This document shows positions 12,658 through 24,800 of a stretch of DNA of 64,000 nt, piece after piece. The position numbers were made by a program, and so were the translations under genes. The notes under the pieces are model-generated. The model saw only the letters and a list, made by a program, of their open reading frames with translations. It made no database searches and was not told the DNA's origin. This stretch comes from Terebella lapidaria. Its lineage: Eukaryota > Annelida > Polychaeta > Terebellida > Terebellidae. How positions within the stretch are numbered: the stretch's first letter is position 1; the number at the start of each line of letters is the position of its first letter. The stretch is from NCBI GenBank assembly GCA_949152475.1, contig OX424558.1, positions 34,110,651 through 34,174,650 on the forward strand, in the 5' to 3' direction.

Positions 12658-12756
12658 AGTTTATTATAGAGGTAGTGGTATGGCAATAAATAGGAAGTTT
12701 TAACTTGTTTAAAACCAGTATTTATTACATACCTACCTCTATAATAAACACGATTA
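12658..12756. mobile_element. about 100-bp MITE, TIR GTTTATTATAGAGGTA
   Basis: The two ends are near-perfect inverted copies around a shared core containing AGTTTTAACTTG and AGTATTTATTACATA. Sequences of the same family recur at 12,985-13,050, 28,770-28,946 and 30,550-30,660, all in EFCAB6-like introns, so this is a small, locally abundant non-autonomous family. It has no coding capacity. Confidence 0.7.
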
Positions 12757-12830
12757 TTCTCCCTCCCGCCTCCCCTGCCTTAACCAGGTGGGCAAATTAA
12801 TGGCGGCTAAGGTCAATCATATGACCGGTG

Positions 12831-12838
12831 TGACGTCA
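12831..12838. promoter_or_regulatory. full CRE palindrome TGACGTCA
   Basis: A consensus CREB/ATF site lies 62 bases upstream of the first in-frame ATG of the EFCAB6-like model. It may mark a promoter if that ATG is the true start, but it also lies within the repeat bounded by ACTCTCACACATC. The sequence match is certain; the function is inferred. Confidence 0.35.
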
Positions 12839-12899
12839 CATCTACACCGCGGGGAATCTGAGATGTGTGAGAGTAATTTCCTTCAATTTCGAGTTCGAG

Positions 12900-15800
12900 A
12901 TGGATGTCAGGAATTTTAAGAAAATTCTTGTGACATTCATTTCTCTCTCCTCTTCTTTGAATGCCAAGGTAAGATTACCCAAAGAGTTTATTATAGAGGT
13001 AGGTATGTAATAAATACTGGTTTTAAACAAGTTAAAACTTCCTTTTAAATACTGGTATTGAAGTATATATTGTACTTTTTGAAAGCATAATATGTGCATA
13101 TATTCCACATGGCTATTGAGAAGGTGCATATTGCAGTTGATATAAAACACGACAAATGATTTTGTTACATGTTCACATGACTACGAAATTTAACAAGCAA
13201 ATTTCTACCCGTATTGTGTATTTCCCAGGTGGATGTCAACCCGAATGGCACCGTCAAATACTGTGATTTCTTGGACAAGTTTCAAGGCAGAGAGAAGATT
13301 GTGAAACCCGAACCAAAGAAAACGGGCCAAACACGGTCAGTGCAAATTACATAATACTATAAAATTAGTTTCCTTACTTGCAATATTCGTGTCAATAATC
13401 TCAATATGTTGATTCCACTGAATCTGTTTGTAGCATGCTGTATCATTATATTTACTCAGTATAAGTTCATGTAAATAGAAGATGTAATTATATGTGTGTG
13501 TGTCTTTTTTTGCCACAGATATGTAGATACTCTACCAGTGCAGGAGGGGAATACCGACATGTTGGAGAAGCTGTTGAAAGAAAAGGTGAAAAGAAATAGT
13601 TTACTATATATTATTATTTCAAAATAAGTGTTGAACAATATGTACAATTATATATCGTTTTCAGAATTATACAGAATTCTTTTCTTGAATTCCCAATAAT
13701 TGATATTGTGTTATTTTACAAATAGTTGGTGATTGTGAAAAGTAGGAATTAGAATTCAAGTCTGTTTATTAAATTGGTTTCGTAATCCGTAGATCAACAA
13801 AAACCTGAAGAATGTCATCAAGGCGTTACGACTGTATGACTACAACCGAGACTGTCAGATCCAGCGTCACGAACTGCGTAAAGTCTTGGAGAATTACTGC
13901 TTTCGCATGACTGACGCACAATTCAACAAGTGTGTAAACAGTAATTGCACACATTATACAAAGCTTGTACAAAGCTCATTAGAGAGGTATAAGTTTTTAG
14001 CGCCAAATCACTGAGGAATATCATCTGTTGTGAACCATCCATGTGACATTCGGCGCAAAAATTCTGGATACACCATGGTATAGTCATATTAAATAACGTT
14101 ATGACGTCATATTACGGTACCTCTAAAACTGTGCTACCAGCTGGCGATTAGGGTTTTTTTTGCTCATGCCCTATTGTTGTCATTTATTTACAAACAGCAT
14201 TTTTTTTGTAAATTTTTAACAAATTTTCTCGAACATGGATCATGTCAAAAACAAATTCTCACCTTTTAACGAATACATAATTAATCACCAATGGTTACTA
14301 TCACTGATACCCAGGCTGTACCAGCGGTACGACTTCCAGCACAGGGGCCTTCTCGACTATCGACAGTTCCTATATCAGCTCGGGATTTCAGTGGACCGAC
14401 AACATCAGCCACCTTCTGCTGGACTCAAAGGATGTAAGTCCCAACCAACTAACATATGGAGAATGAATCCATTGTTTTTAATGAAATTCATATGTTTTGA
14501 TAGATACATTGTATTAGTATTTGAATTTCTTGATCAATTTCGGTGGATATTGTTACCCTCATCAAACCAGCAGGTTTGTATTCAATAATATATTTTTGTC
14601 TTGTTTAGCTATACAATGGCAGGAACAAGGCTCCCCCAGCAAACCCGGACCAATTTTACGGAAAGTGGCAGACCCTAGACTGGCTGGCATGACCATTGAC
14701 CAAATCGAAGTGGAATTCCGCAAAAAGGCAAAAAATATTGCTGATATTGTAATGACAAAAATTATCTCTGCCCGTTGTTGTAAAAGAAAACTGTTGTTTA
14801 CAACAATCAAAGAAACTTGTATTTCTAATTCTACCACATGTATGTACAAATTTACACTTTTCTCTCATTTTATTGAATTAATTACCAATCTATTTTATTC
14901 AAAGTCAATTGCTATATGAATATATAAATGTTTGAATGTGATGTCATTCACAGATGAGGGAGAATTACGCCAACCTCAAGCGAATGTTCCTGGTCTTCGA
15001 CAAACATCTCGATGGTTTCATCTCGCTAGAAGATCTGAAATCTGTTCTCAACCAGTTCACAATTCCCATGAGCGACCAGATCTTTTATCAAGTAATGGAC
15101 AGGTTTGTAGGATTTACTTTGTCGTCAGACACAGAATGCCACTCCCATTAAAGCATATATGTTATTGCATTTCACAACATGTTATCCTAAACAGTTATCA
15201 TACAATTTTGCAGATTTGGGATAAAAGCCTCAGGGAAAGTCTCGTGGGAGTTTTTCCTCGAGAAGTTTCAGGATCCACAGAGTCATGGAAATGGTCAGAC
15301 GATTCCGATCAAGTCGACTCACAAGTGAGACATTAATTTCTTTGACATTATAACATTGAGTTTACTACAATACTGTGCTTCATTTACTCTCAAAGTCCCC
15401 AAAATTTATACAAATTTATACGTAAATTCCATGGTTTTTCCCAAGGTATTTCCCAATCCGCGGAGCTGATGAAAAGATGGACATCAAAGATGTTGTACGA
15501 TTACTCCACGAGCACGTTGTCAGCGGATACTCCTCATTCAAACAAGCATTCCTGGAGATCGACAAGGTAAACATGGTTACGGTTGTATACCAAATATACA
15601 TACTGCAACAGAGTCAAACAGATAGGATTTGGATTTGATAAATATATGGATGTTATGCATCATGGAAATTTTGTGAATTCTGCTCAAGCCTCAGAAATTT
15701 GATTATGAAAAGGAATGTTCAGAAGAAGTGGATAAGTGGATAAATATTAGAACCATTGTATACGATCTTGTTCTCAATTTTACCATCACTTGTCAGAATT

Positions 15801-18800
15801 GAATTTCAATAATTATTATGAAATGTCTCAATTTCCCTGCCTTCGTAGAACCGAGATGGGAAGATTTCTCGAAAGGAGCTGAGGAAGATCCTGAACAACT
15901 TCAAGTTCCGGATCTCAGAGGACCAGTTCCGGGAGCTGATGATTCTTCTGGATCCACAGCACACGAATTTCATCGCCTACCACAAGTTTCTGGATCTTTT
16001 CGAGGAGAAAGAAAGCAAGGTTTGTGCAACTTCATCATATATTTGGGTAGACTTGAAAGGTTTCAAAATCCATTCCTTCACAAAAAACTGGCGATCAAAA
16101 CGATGTTTGGAATGTTGCAGGAAGCACACAAGTGGCTGATTTCTTGTCACAGATACAATGATATACAGAAACCTGCTATACTAGCCTGGGAAACAGTGAG
16201 TTTAATGTTTTTCCAATTTCTATGATCTAACCTTGTTGAAATACTGTCATGACTCAATCCGTGATATAAATATTTCGTATTTTTTCTTACATCTCTCATT
16301 GCACCTATACAACATCTTTCCAAATTCTTACAATGTTTTGACGATTGTATCGGAGGAAACCGTCATATTTCCCCCTCAGATTGAAGACCTGCTTGTAGAA
16401 AAGATTGAAGAACATTGGAAACCCATAGCTGAAAGTCTAGCCAAGAAAGATCCTACAGGCTCCGGCAGAGTTCACCCGAAGGCCCTACGCAAGATCATCG
16501 AGAAATACTGCATGCCTCTGTCAGATGACCACTACAACAAGTGAGTAGACAGTTATCAGTATGCAATATATCATGCTGATATCACAGGTAAAATAATGCA
16601 ATAAAAAACATATTTCTGAATTTAGTGCAAGAACTTCTCAGATCCATTCAAAACTTGAAAGAACATCACGTAAATCAAAATATGATCTGCAGAAATAATT
16701 TGAAACATGATATATTTACGAAAATTTTTCAAAAAAAAAAAATTTCCTTGCAGCCTCATCACACGGCTGGCCGAGGATAAAGACGAAAAAGGCAAGATCG
16801 ATTATGCAGAGTTTTTTGGTCGACTTGGGGTCTCGATGAGACCCGGTGATGTGGAAGGCGTGAGCACAAAGATCACCAAAGGCAGTGAGGAAACTGAGAG
16901 CCGCAGAAACGCTGATCTACAGGATAGGTACTCAAAATTCAAATTTTTTCAAAAGCTTTTGCTTGTACATGTACATGTAAAATTTTAACTGGAATTTTCT
17001 TGTATAGGGGTAGTCCGGAATATAAAATCAAAAATTTACATTTTCTAGCAATGTTTTTCTGACAGCTGCTGACAATATGTGATAAGGTATTATTCGTGTT
17101 ATCAATAAAACCAGCATGACTACATACACTTGATGTTGCAATCCTCAATGTGAATCTGTACTTCATCATTATGATCCTAGCCATTATTGTGCATGGATAT
17201 TTTCATATTAGTCAGGCAGCCAGATAGCTTAACCCTGCACCGACTGATATATTATTTTTCTCACTGGATTCTATACCTTTGCAATCTCTACATTTATTAT
17301 CAGCCGGATATCAAGCTGATATCCTTGAGCATTTTGAGAAATCCAAGATGGCCGCCAAGATGGCTGCCGGCCGAGGATTGCTGCCTAGGAAATACAACTT
17401 TTTAAGTATTGGGCCTAGAATCAATTGTAATACCACTTTTCCTGCTGATTTTAGGATGACCAATTCATTTGTGAGGTTAATTTTTCATTTTGAGGTCAGG
17501 AACAGTGTGATATCCAAGATGGCTGCCAAGATGGCCGCCGATTGAAAACCAGTCAGATATTTTTACCGTTCGATGTCTGATATATTGTTTTTCTTTGACT
17601 TTTTTTCTTTGACTTTGTGAACTTTACATTGAATATCAGCCTAATAAAAAGCGGATTACCTTGGGCAATTCGTGGAATCCAAGATGGCGGCCAAAATGGC
17701 CGCCGGCCGATGATCGCTGCCTAGAAAATACAACTTATTATATAATGGGCCTAGATTCAATTGTAATACCACATTTCCAGCTGATTTTATGGTGAGCAAT
17801 CCATTCGTGAGGTTAGTTTTTCAATTTGAGGTCAATAACAAGGTGATATACCATGTTCTAATTTATTCAACATGTAGAGTAGTTGTAGTTCCATGATAGC
17901 ACATAGGAAAATGGTAACTTGTACTTGCTGACTCAGATAACTGTGCCTGATGAGGTATGATTGGTGTCATACTTCGAGACCAAGAATGAAAAAAAGCCTT
18001 GTTTAAAGTCAATTAGCATTGATAATAAACAGAAAATTTTTGGGATACAGAGAACTTGAATCGCCTTAAATTGTGACATTGCTGGGCATATAATTAAAAG
18101 AACAATAACCGAATGCATGCCAGACATTTATTCAAAAAGCTGTATAAGATATGTTGGTGGAAATACCACTGGTATAAAAATACATAATAAAGACCATCTT
18201 AGGTTGAGAGTATATTTAAACACATGACTCGAAACAAATGATGATAGCTGGTAGCATCATCGCCGTACTTATTTGTTGGAACATCCATCTTCCCCTTTAC
18301 AGTGACAGAAGAGGGTACAAGTCAGTCTATTTGCCTTGCAGCTACACCTCGTAGTCGCACATGAATTCGTGCTGCTGCAGCCACATTTGATGAGCTTGAG
18401 TAGATCGGCAGGAGCTAGGGGGGTTCCAGGGGGAACAATCGTCGGGAAGAGAATTGTTCTACCATCAGGACGGTACCACCCATGCTCTGTTGGAGCGAGA
18501 ACAGGTGGATTTGTCTTGAGACAATCACGCCAGGTGACCACTGCTAAGTGACCGCGAAGTGCATTTTCTTTAAATGCTGTCTCTGTTGGAGGAAGCGAAC
18601 AGAGCTTGGGCGGCTCAAGAGCATTTCGTCTCATCTTGTTCTGCCACACTTCCACTCTTGCTGCATTCAGGGAGTCACTGTGACTCATTTTGTAACATGC
18701 TAAGATGAAAGCCTCTGCCTCAGCCAATAACTTCTGGTATTGCTCCACAGGAAGCGAGCTGTCGCCGAACACGTGGAACTTCACTGAACCTTCATAAGAA

Positions 18801-21800
18801 CAACATGGAATTCAATCATCATATTACGTGCACAATAATATATTTGTATGCATGGTGGTGTTTGTTCATGCGTTTTTAGCGTATTTGAAAAGCTAATTAC
18901 CTGCTCTCAAAACTTTAATTGCCATGCCTTTTCCAATGCCATAATGACTGGCCACCGTATCACAGCCCGTCAGAGCATGCGCCGCAAGGAGTCCAGGAAT
19001 AATCGAGAGGTTCTCCTGCACAGTTGCATCGATATCTATTACAGCTCGGCCCCTGAGTGGTGACTCCAGATACACATTGCCTGCCTTTATGGATCCAGCA
19101 TGACGGAAGTGTAGAAGCAAAGCAAAAACGTCTGTGTCATCTGCGACAACGACGAGGGCCTTGTTTTCGGCTGTGTGATGAGCAGCCTAACCCAAACAGA
19201 GCAATGAATAGTGTGTCAACCTACAAACAAATACAAAACATTATTGATGGAGACCCGTATAGAAACCACCCATAATTTGTCACCTGTTGCACGATGATTG
19301 TGTCGGCCTCGTCTTGGGAAGTCCTCAGATCATCTCGAAGGATTAGCATTCCAGATTCAGTATCACTAGCAGGACCAGGTATCTCAAACGGAACAGGATC
19401 AGGGCCAGTGATGATAAGAGTGTGAGCGACGGGGTCGTCCTTGTGATCTTCAAGATCCTGTATGATCATATTGATTATCTGGACCTTATTGAGCGTTACG
19501 GAGAATAGAAGGGACTGTGCTGGCAGGCGAGATGTGCGTTTTAGCTTGAAAACTCGACTCGCCCCTTTGTCTCGTCTCCATCGCGTGACCTCCTTGGTAC
19601 TTCCACTGATGTATCTGAAAACAAATTAAACAAATTAAATATAGGAAGATTTTCTACATTGTGCATTTTTGTACTCGAATTGTTACACAATAAAACATCA
19701 AACTACAGGAATAGAATTTTGGTGAAAATCTGATATTCTTTTTCTCGCAAAATGGCCTGATTCTCGCAGATTATAATTTAGTATATGAGAAAATGATTCT
19801 CGCAAAAAAAAATATGGAAATTTAACTCTGAACGTAATCAGTAAGGTTTTGCGAAAGTGTCTCCATGGACGATTCAAGATTTACCGGTCAAAGATGAGAT
19901 AGACATCGGCTGATTCTTGGTAATGTCTGATGTGCTTGCGGAATGTGTCAATATACGTCTGCACTGTCGCACTACCACCTGGAAAGTCCACAGCCCAAAG
20001 CACTGCACAGCCATCGAGAAATATGGCACTATTCTCCAGACCCCTTCTGGACCTTTCAACTGCCAGTTCTTTCTTGAGGACACTCTTGGGTGTAGTTCGC
20101 ATCTGCCCATCGTCATCGAACAAAGATGTTGCAACAGGTGCGAGTTCTGTGACCAACATGTCAGAGATTGTTGGTACTCCATCACGTTGACTGACTTGTA
20201 GACCAAGGGCACGAGCATAGAATATTCCAACGTCTACAATCTTTTGTCCATTGATGTTGATAGCTTTCTTGTTGGCGGTCCAAGTGACAACATTGATCTT
20301 GACTGGCTCATGGAACGCCTCAGGCCACTCTGCTTCAAACTTTCCGAGCTGCGTTTTGCCTAGTGCGACTGCATCATCAACATTGATAGCCTCGTTCATC
20401 ATAACCTCGCCAGTTGCGATATTGATTAGGTCCTTGGGATGCTCTTCTGGGTTTAGTGGGTCAATACACACAGACAACTTATCACGGAGAGCTCGACGAT
20501 CAATCCCGTCTGCTTTCATGCGTGCCCTGCTCTCCTCCTTGTGCGTCATTTGAACGTTTTCTGCATCAGGGTTCCGCATCTCCTCGAGACCAGTTGTGAG
20601 TGACAGGCAATCATGGTAGCTGAAGGCCCAGGTCTTAATGCTCTCTGGGTTTGTTGTTGACCCAACAACACCCTCTGCAACATGGATTTTGACTAGAATT
20701 TTATGACTGACCATCCTAAATATCAATGTATAGTTATTACTTTGATATCATGGGCATGAATATATTCTCTATTCGCTCACCTGGACCATGACCTTTCTTC
20801 ATCCAAGTTGTCTCGATTGCCATATCGCTCCAAATGCCGTTCCATATTCCAGCACGCAGATGGATTGTGTGGTCTCCTTTCATGAAAGCCTCTCGCACAG
20901 AATCAGGCAGGCGCTCCATCATGCGGAGGTAGGCGACACCATACCGGAGGTACTGATGATGCTTGGCGGCAAAGAACAGAGGGAGACACTCCTCAACGCA
21001 TTTGATGTGGAGGGCATAATCACCTGTAAAGCGAAACAAGGCATTGTAATAACCTCAGTATTGATATTATGAGTCGTAGAGGTATTATTTGTGCCCAGTA
21101 ACATTAACAATAGTATTAGTATTATCAGTTTATCATGCAGGATAGTGTGAACAACTACATGTAAAAGGAGCTTGTTCAAATGATTGATTAACTCCATGAT
21201 TGTTCACCTTCTCGCTCTGCTCGGACAAACTTCATGCACAGGAGTGTCGGTCGAATAATCACATTGATCCAGAATTTTGTTGTCCTGCTCTGCGTGCTGA
21301 GGGTGTCTAGTTGAGACTGTAACTCTTGCATAGATAAGATGTCTGGAGTGAGAATCGGGCGAAGGAGCTCTTCTGTCAGCATCACAAGAGCACGGAAATT
21401 CTGCGGATACTTTTTTCCAGAGAGCATTTTAGCCACACCAGCAAATGCAGCACCAAGGATTTCTGCACAACCACTGTCAGCTGCCAACCCCCCGATGCAT
21501 CCAATAACATTGGTGAGGAAATGCATCCCGCCAAGTCTTGGTATTAGGTAGCTGAACTCCTGAGGATTGTCCCATTTTATTTGGACTGCAATCTTGAACA
21601 GCTGTTGGTCTGCTGTGTACAAAGTGTACTCCTGGCCAGCTGCCATGGTGATCTGTTTGGCTTTGATCATGGAGGTGTACACTGTAGATGGATCAGCTGG
21701 TTTTGCCATAATAAGTGGGTGGTAGATGATGTGAGTTTTTGCGGCGTGCATGTGACCTTGGCATCTGGATTGATGGGTGTTCCAGCCACTCCATTCCGGG

Positions 21801-24800
21801 ACCATATCTTCTTCAGAACTGATGATTGACTGGAGGAGGAAAATTCCTTCAAGTACATGGCAACAAAGAATCATTGTCATACTAACTGTATTATTTACTG
21901 CCGAATAGAAATACATACCTTCAGAAACATAAAGTCCAGGTCACCAGCTCTCTCGTAGGATATTCGCTGAGCCTCGAAGTATTCATCAGGCAGACCATGT
22001 GGAGGCAAAACTGGAGGAATTGGCTTATCTCTACTGTTGTATGGGATTATCTCATCTTCTTCCTCGAGGCAAATGGACTTGGACATTTCAGCTTTGCTGA
22101 TACGGGGTATGGTTTCTGAAACTGGTGCTGCAGGAGGTTTTGAATGAGTTTCGATCGTCGCCATGTCATGGGTCGAGACTAACCCATTGGGACTGCTCAG
22201 TTCAGCATCAAAATTGTCTACAATTACTTGCACGAGTCCGTCCACAGTGACTGGCTGTTGTCGTTCACTACAGATCTGGGCATATTTCTCCACTGCAGAA
22301 GACCGCTTAAAGCGCAGCAACTCGTCATATGAGCAACATACGAGATAATCATGCATATGCATGATGGTTTTCTTTTTGTGGAAGTACACCGCAAGTGCAA
22401 TTTGTAGAGGGGTAGGATGTTTCTTGATGGCACTGGTAATGATGTTCCCAATGAGGAGAGACGGAAGGCCTTGGTCTCCAAGGCACACTTTACTGAGTAA
22501 TTGCATAAGGGTATCAGATGCCGACTCTTCTGCAGTCTCTCTAGAGATTTTGGTACTGTAGGTCCGAGACTGGTATTCAAGCTCCATGCATTCCTTCCTA
22601 ATGCGCTTCCCAACCACATTCAGTGCTGCCTCCAGATTGTCGTCATTCTCATCATCATCCTTTATCATACTGTGTGTAGCAACCGTATTGTCACTGAAGA
22701 ATACTACAGATCGGTAGCCAGGTGCTGAGAGTACAACAAGATCCTTCATCTCATCAGAAAGGGAAGTTATTAGTTTAGATCGCCTGACTGGCTTTCCACC
22801 GAGTTCCACATACCGCTCCATCAATTGTACAGAGTCCCATTTTTGGGTTCGTTGACATTGCATCTCGTTGACAAGTAACATTAACGCATTTTGTGTGAAG
22901 TCTGTTGATGAATTCTTGCTTTCACCAGGACGAGACCGGCCGCTGAAAAATCGTGAATAGCATTCTTTATGGTAACGCGCATTAGCAGTGTGAAGGTCAG
23001 CCGCTCTGAAAGTAAGATCAGCTAAGCGTTCAAGCACATCCCCTGCCCACTGATCTGCTCTTTCAAAACATTTGTCTCTTATTCTCTCCTCTACTGCATC
23101 AGTTGTCTGGGTACCACGTCTCTTCTGTTCTGTTTCCTTCACGAGAAAGGCTGGAACCCATCGACTAGGGTTCTTTGAATCTTGGTGAACATTGCATGAT
23201 TCGTGGCAATAGAAGCATTGATGTGTCCAATCAAAAGGTGGTCCTGTTTTTGAACGTGTTCTTTTCTCTGGTATAGAAGACGAAATCACAGATGTTCCTT
23301 TTCTTTTTCTTGATAACCGTTTGGCCTTTGTGAGGTATTTTGTCACACATGCTTTATGATATTTCCCCTGATAGTTGGGGTCAATTTTCAATTTGTTCTG
23401 AAGTTGAGAATGCAAGATATCACCTTGTATTTTGCTGGCTTCCGTAATTTTTGTCAGTCTCTGTCCGTCACTCTGGCTCACTTGCAGTTTTGCGTCTGCT
23501 GAACAATTGTAGCAAAAGCTGAAAAGGCACTCATCAGCCATTGCTTGAGTTAACTTTCCACAAGTAATATCTAGTAAACACTAGATCTACTAATAATGCC
23601 ATTCATTGATTATCAGTATCCTGATGAATGAATGTGTCCACTACTATCACCAGAGTCAGAGAACTCTCTGCTATTAGTTAGACATATGAATAAGACTGTG
23701 TTATAACAAAAACGAAATGACGTAAATGACAATCGTCTCTCTGAATGCCATACTACAATCTCACATCTAGCTGCCAGGATTGCATCGGTCCATGAGACAA
23801 AATGGTAGACAATAGAAATATACAGAGGGGAATCTCTCTATTTTAAGTTCTTTGCTAAAATCATTTTTTGTTCCTAGGACGTCTGAAAAGTACACATCTA
23901 AAGTGGATGTGGACAATATTTGATAACCAGATCAATTGAAACTATAACGTTGGCTATATGTGATAATATCACAATATGAACACTGTCCATCAATCATACC
24001 TCATCAGGCAAATTTATTTGAGTCAAATTAGTACAAATTACAATTTTCCTATGTGCATCGATGCAACTACAATTGTTAGACTATGGTATCATCATGTTGA
24101 ATTAATTAGAACATGACATATATTACTTTGTTATTGACCTCAAATTGAAAAATAAACCTCACAAATGGATTGGTCATCCTGAAGTCAGCTGAAAAAATGG
24201 TACTACAATTGATTCTAGGACCAATAATTGAAAAGTTGTAGTTTCTAGGCAGTTGTTTTCCGTCGGGGGCCATCTTGGCGGCCATCTTTGCTTGGATATC
24301 ACATTGTTCCTGACCTCAAATTGAAAAATTAACTTCAAAAATGGATTGGTCGTCCTAAAGTCACGTGAAAAAGTGGTACTACAATTGATTCTAGGAACAT
24401 AATTGAAAAATTGTATTTTATAGGCAACTCGGCGGCCATCTTGGCAGCCATCTTGGATATCAACTTGAACTTAACCTCAAATTGAAAAAATAACCTCATA
24501 AATGGTTTGGTCATCCAAAAATCAGTTGAAAAAGTGGTATTACAATAGTTTCTAAGACAAATAGTTAAAAAGTTGTATTTTGTAGGCAGTGTTATTTGGT
24601 CGGCAGCCATCTTGGCGGCCATCTTGGATTTCTCAAATTGCTCAAGGATATCCGCTTGATATCCGGTTGATATTCAATGAATATGTCCTATGGTAATAAA
24701 ATCCACTGAGAAAACCAATATATCGGTCGGTGCAGGGTAAGGCCAAAAAATCGGCTTTGGCTGCCTGACTATATATGTTTCATCAGTACCCAAATGCATG

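Larger units (their letters stand above)
12582..12873. repeat. palindromic region bounded by ACTCTCACACATC inverted repeats
   Basis: ACTCTCACACATC near 12,582 recurs as its reverse complement near 12,861-12,873. Inside lies a second, nested inverted pair, GTTTATTATAGAGGTA near 12,660 and its complement near 12,755 (listed separately). This may be a MITE holding another MITE, or terminal or internal repeat structure of the adjacent DIRS-like fossil. The right end comes within 30 bases of the first EFCAB6-like exon. Confidence 0.5.
17209..24773 (-). mobile_element. Academ-like DNA transposon with long TIRs, apparently intact
   Basis: Both ends read GTCAGGCAGCC inward, and CCCTGCACCGAC follows in each about 20 bases further in. 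The inverted repeats continue for about 770 bases (left 17,209 to about 17,975, right about 23,985 to 24,773), including a shared CCTCATCAGGCA near their inner ends. TA adjoins both ends, so a TA target duplication is possible, but ends and flanks are partly palindromic and this is not secure. The single internal gene runs on the minus strand (18,269-23,541) and is open across seven exons. The element sits in intron 13 of the EFCAB6-like gene, antisense to it. The XPG-type nuclease points to the Academ superfamily; as I recall, Academ target duplications are 3-4 bases, which I could not confirm here. Confidence 0.8.

Noticed and set aside
20674-20726. Alternative upstream start of the fourth transposon exon
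   Set aside because: The acceptor near 20,715 would break phase; the acceptor at 20,675-20,676 restores it and gives a better family-like junction.
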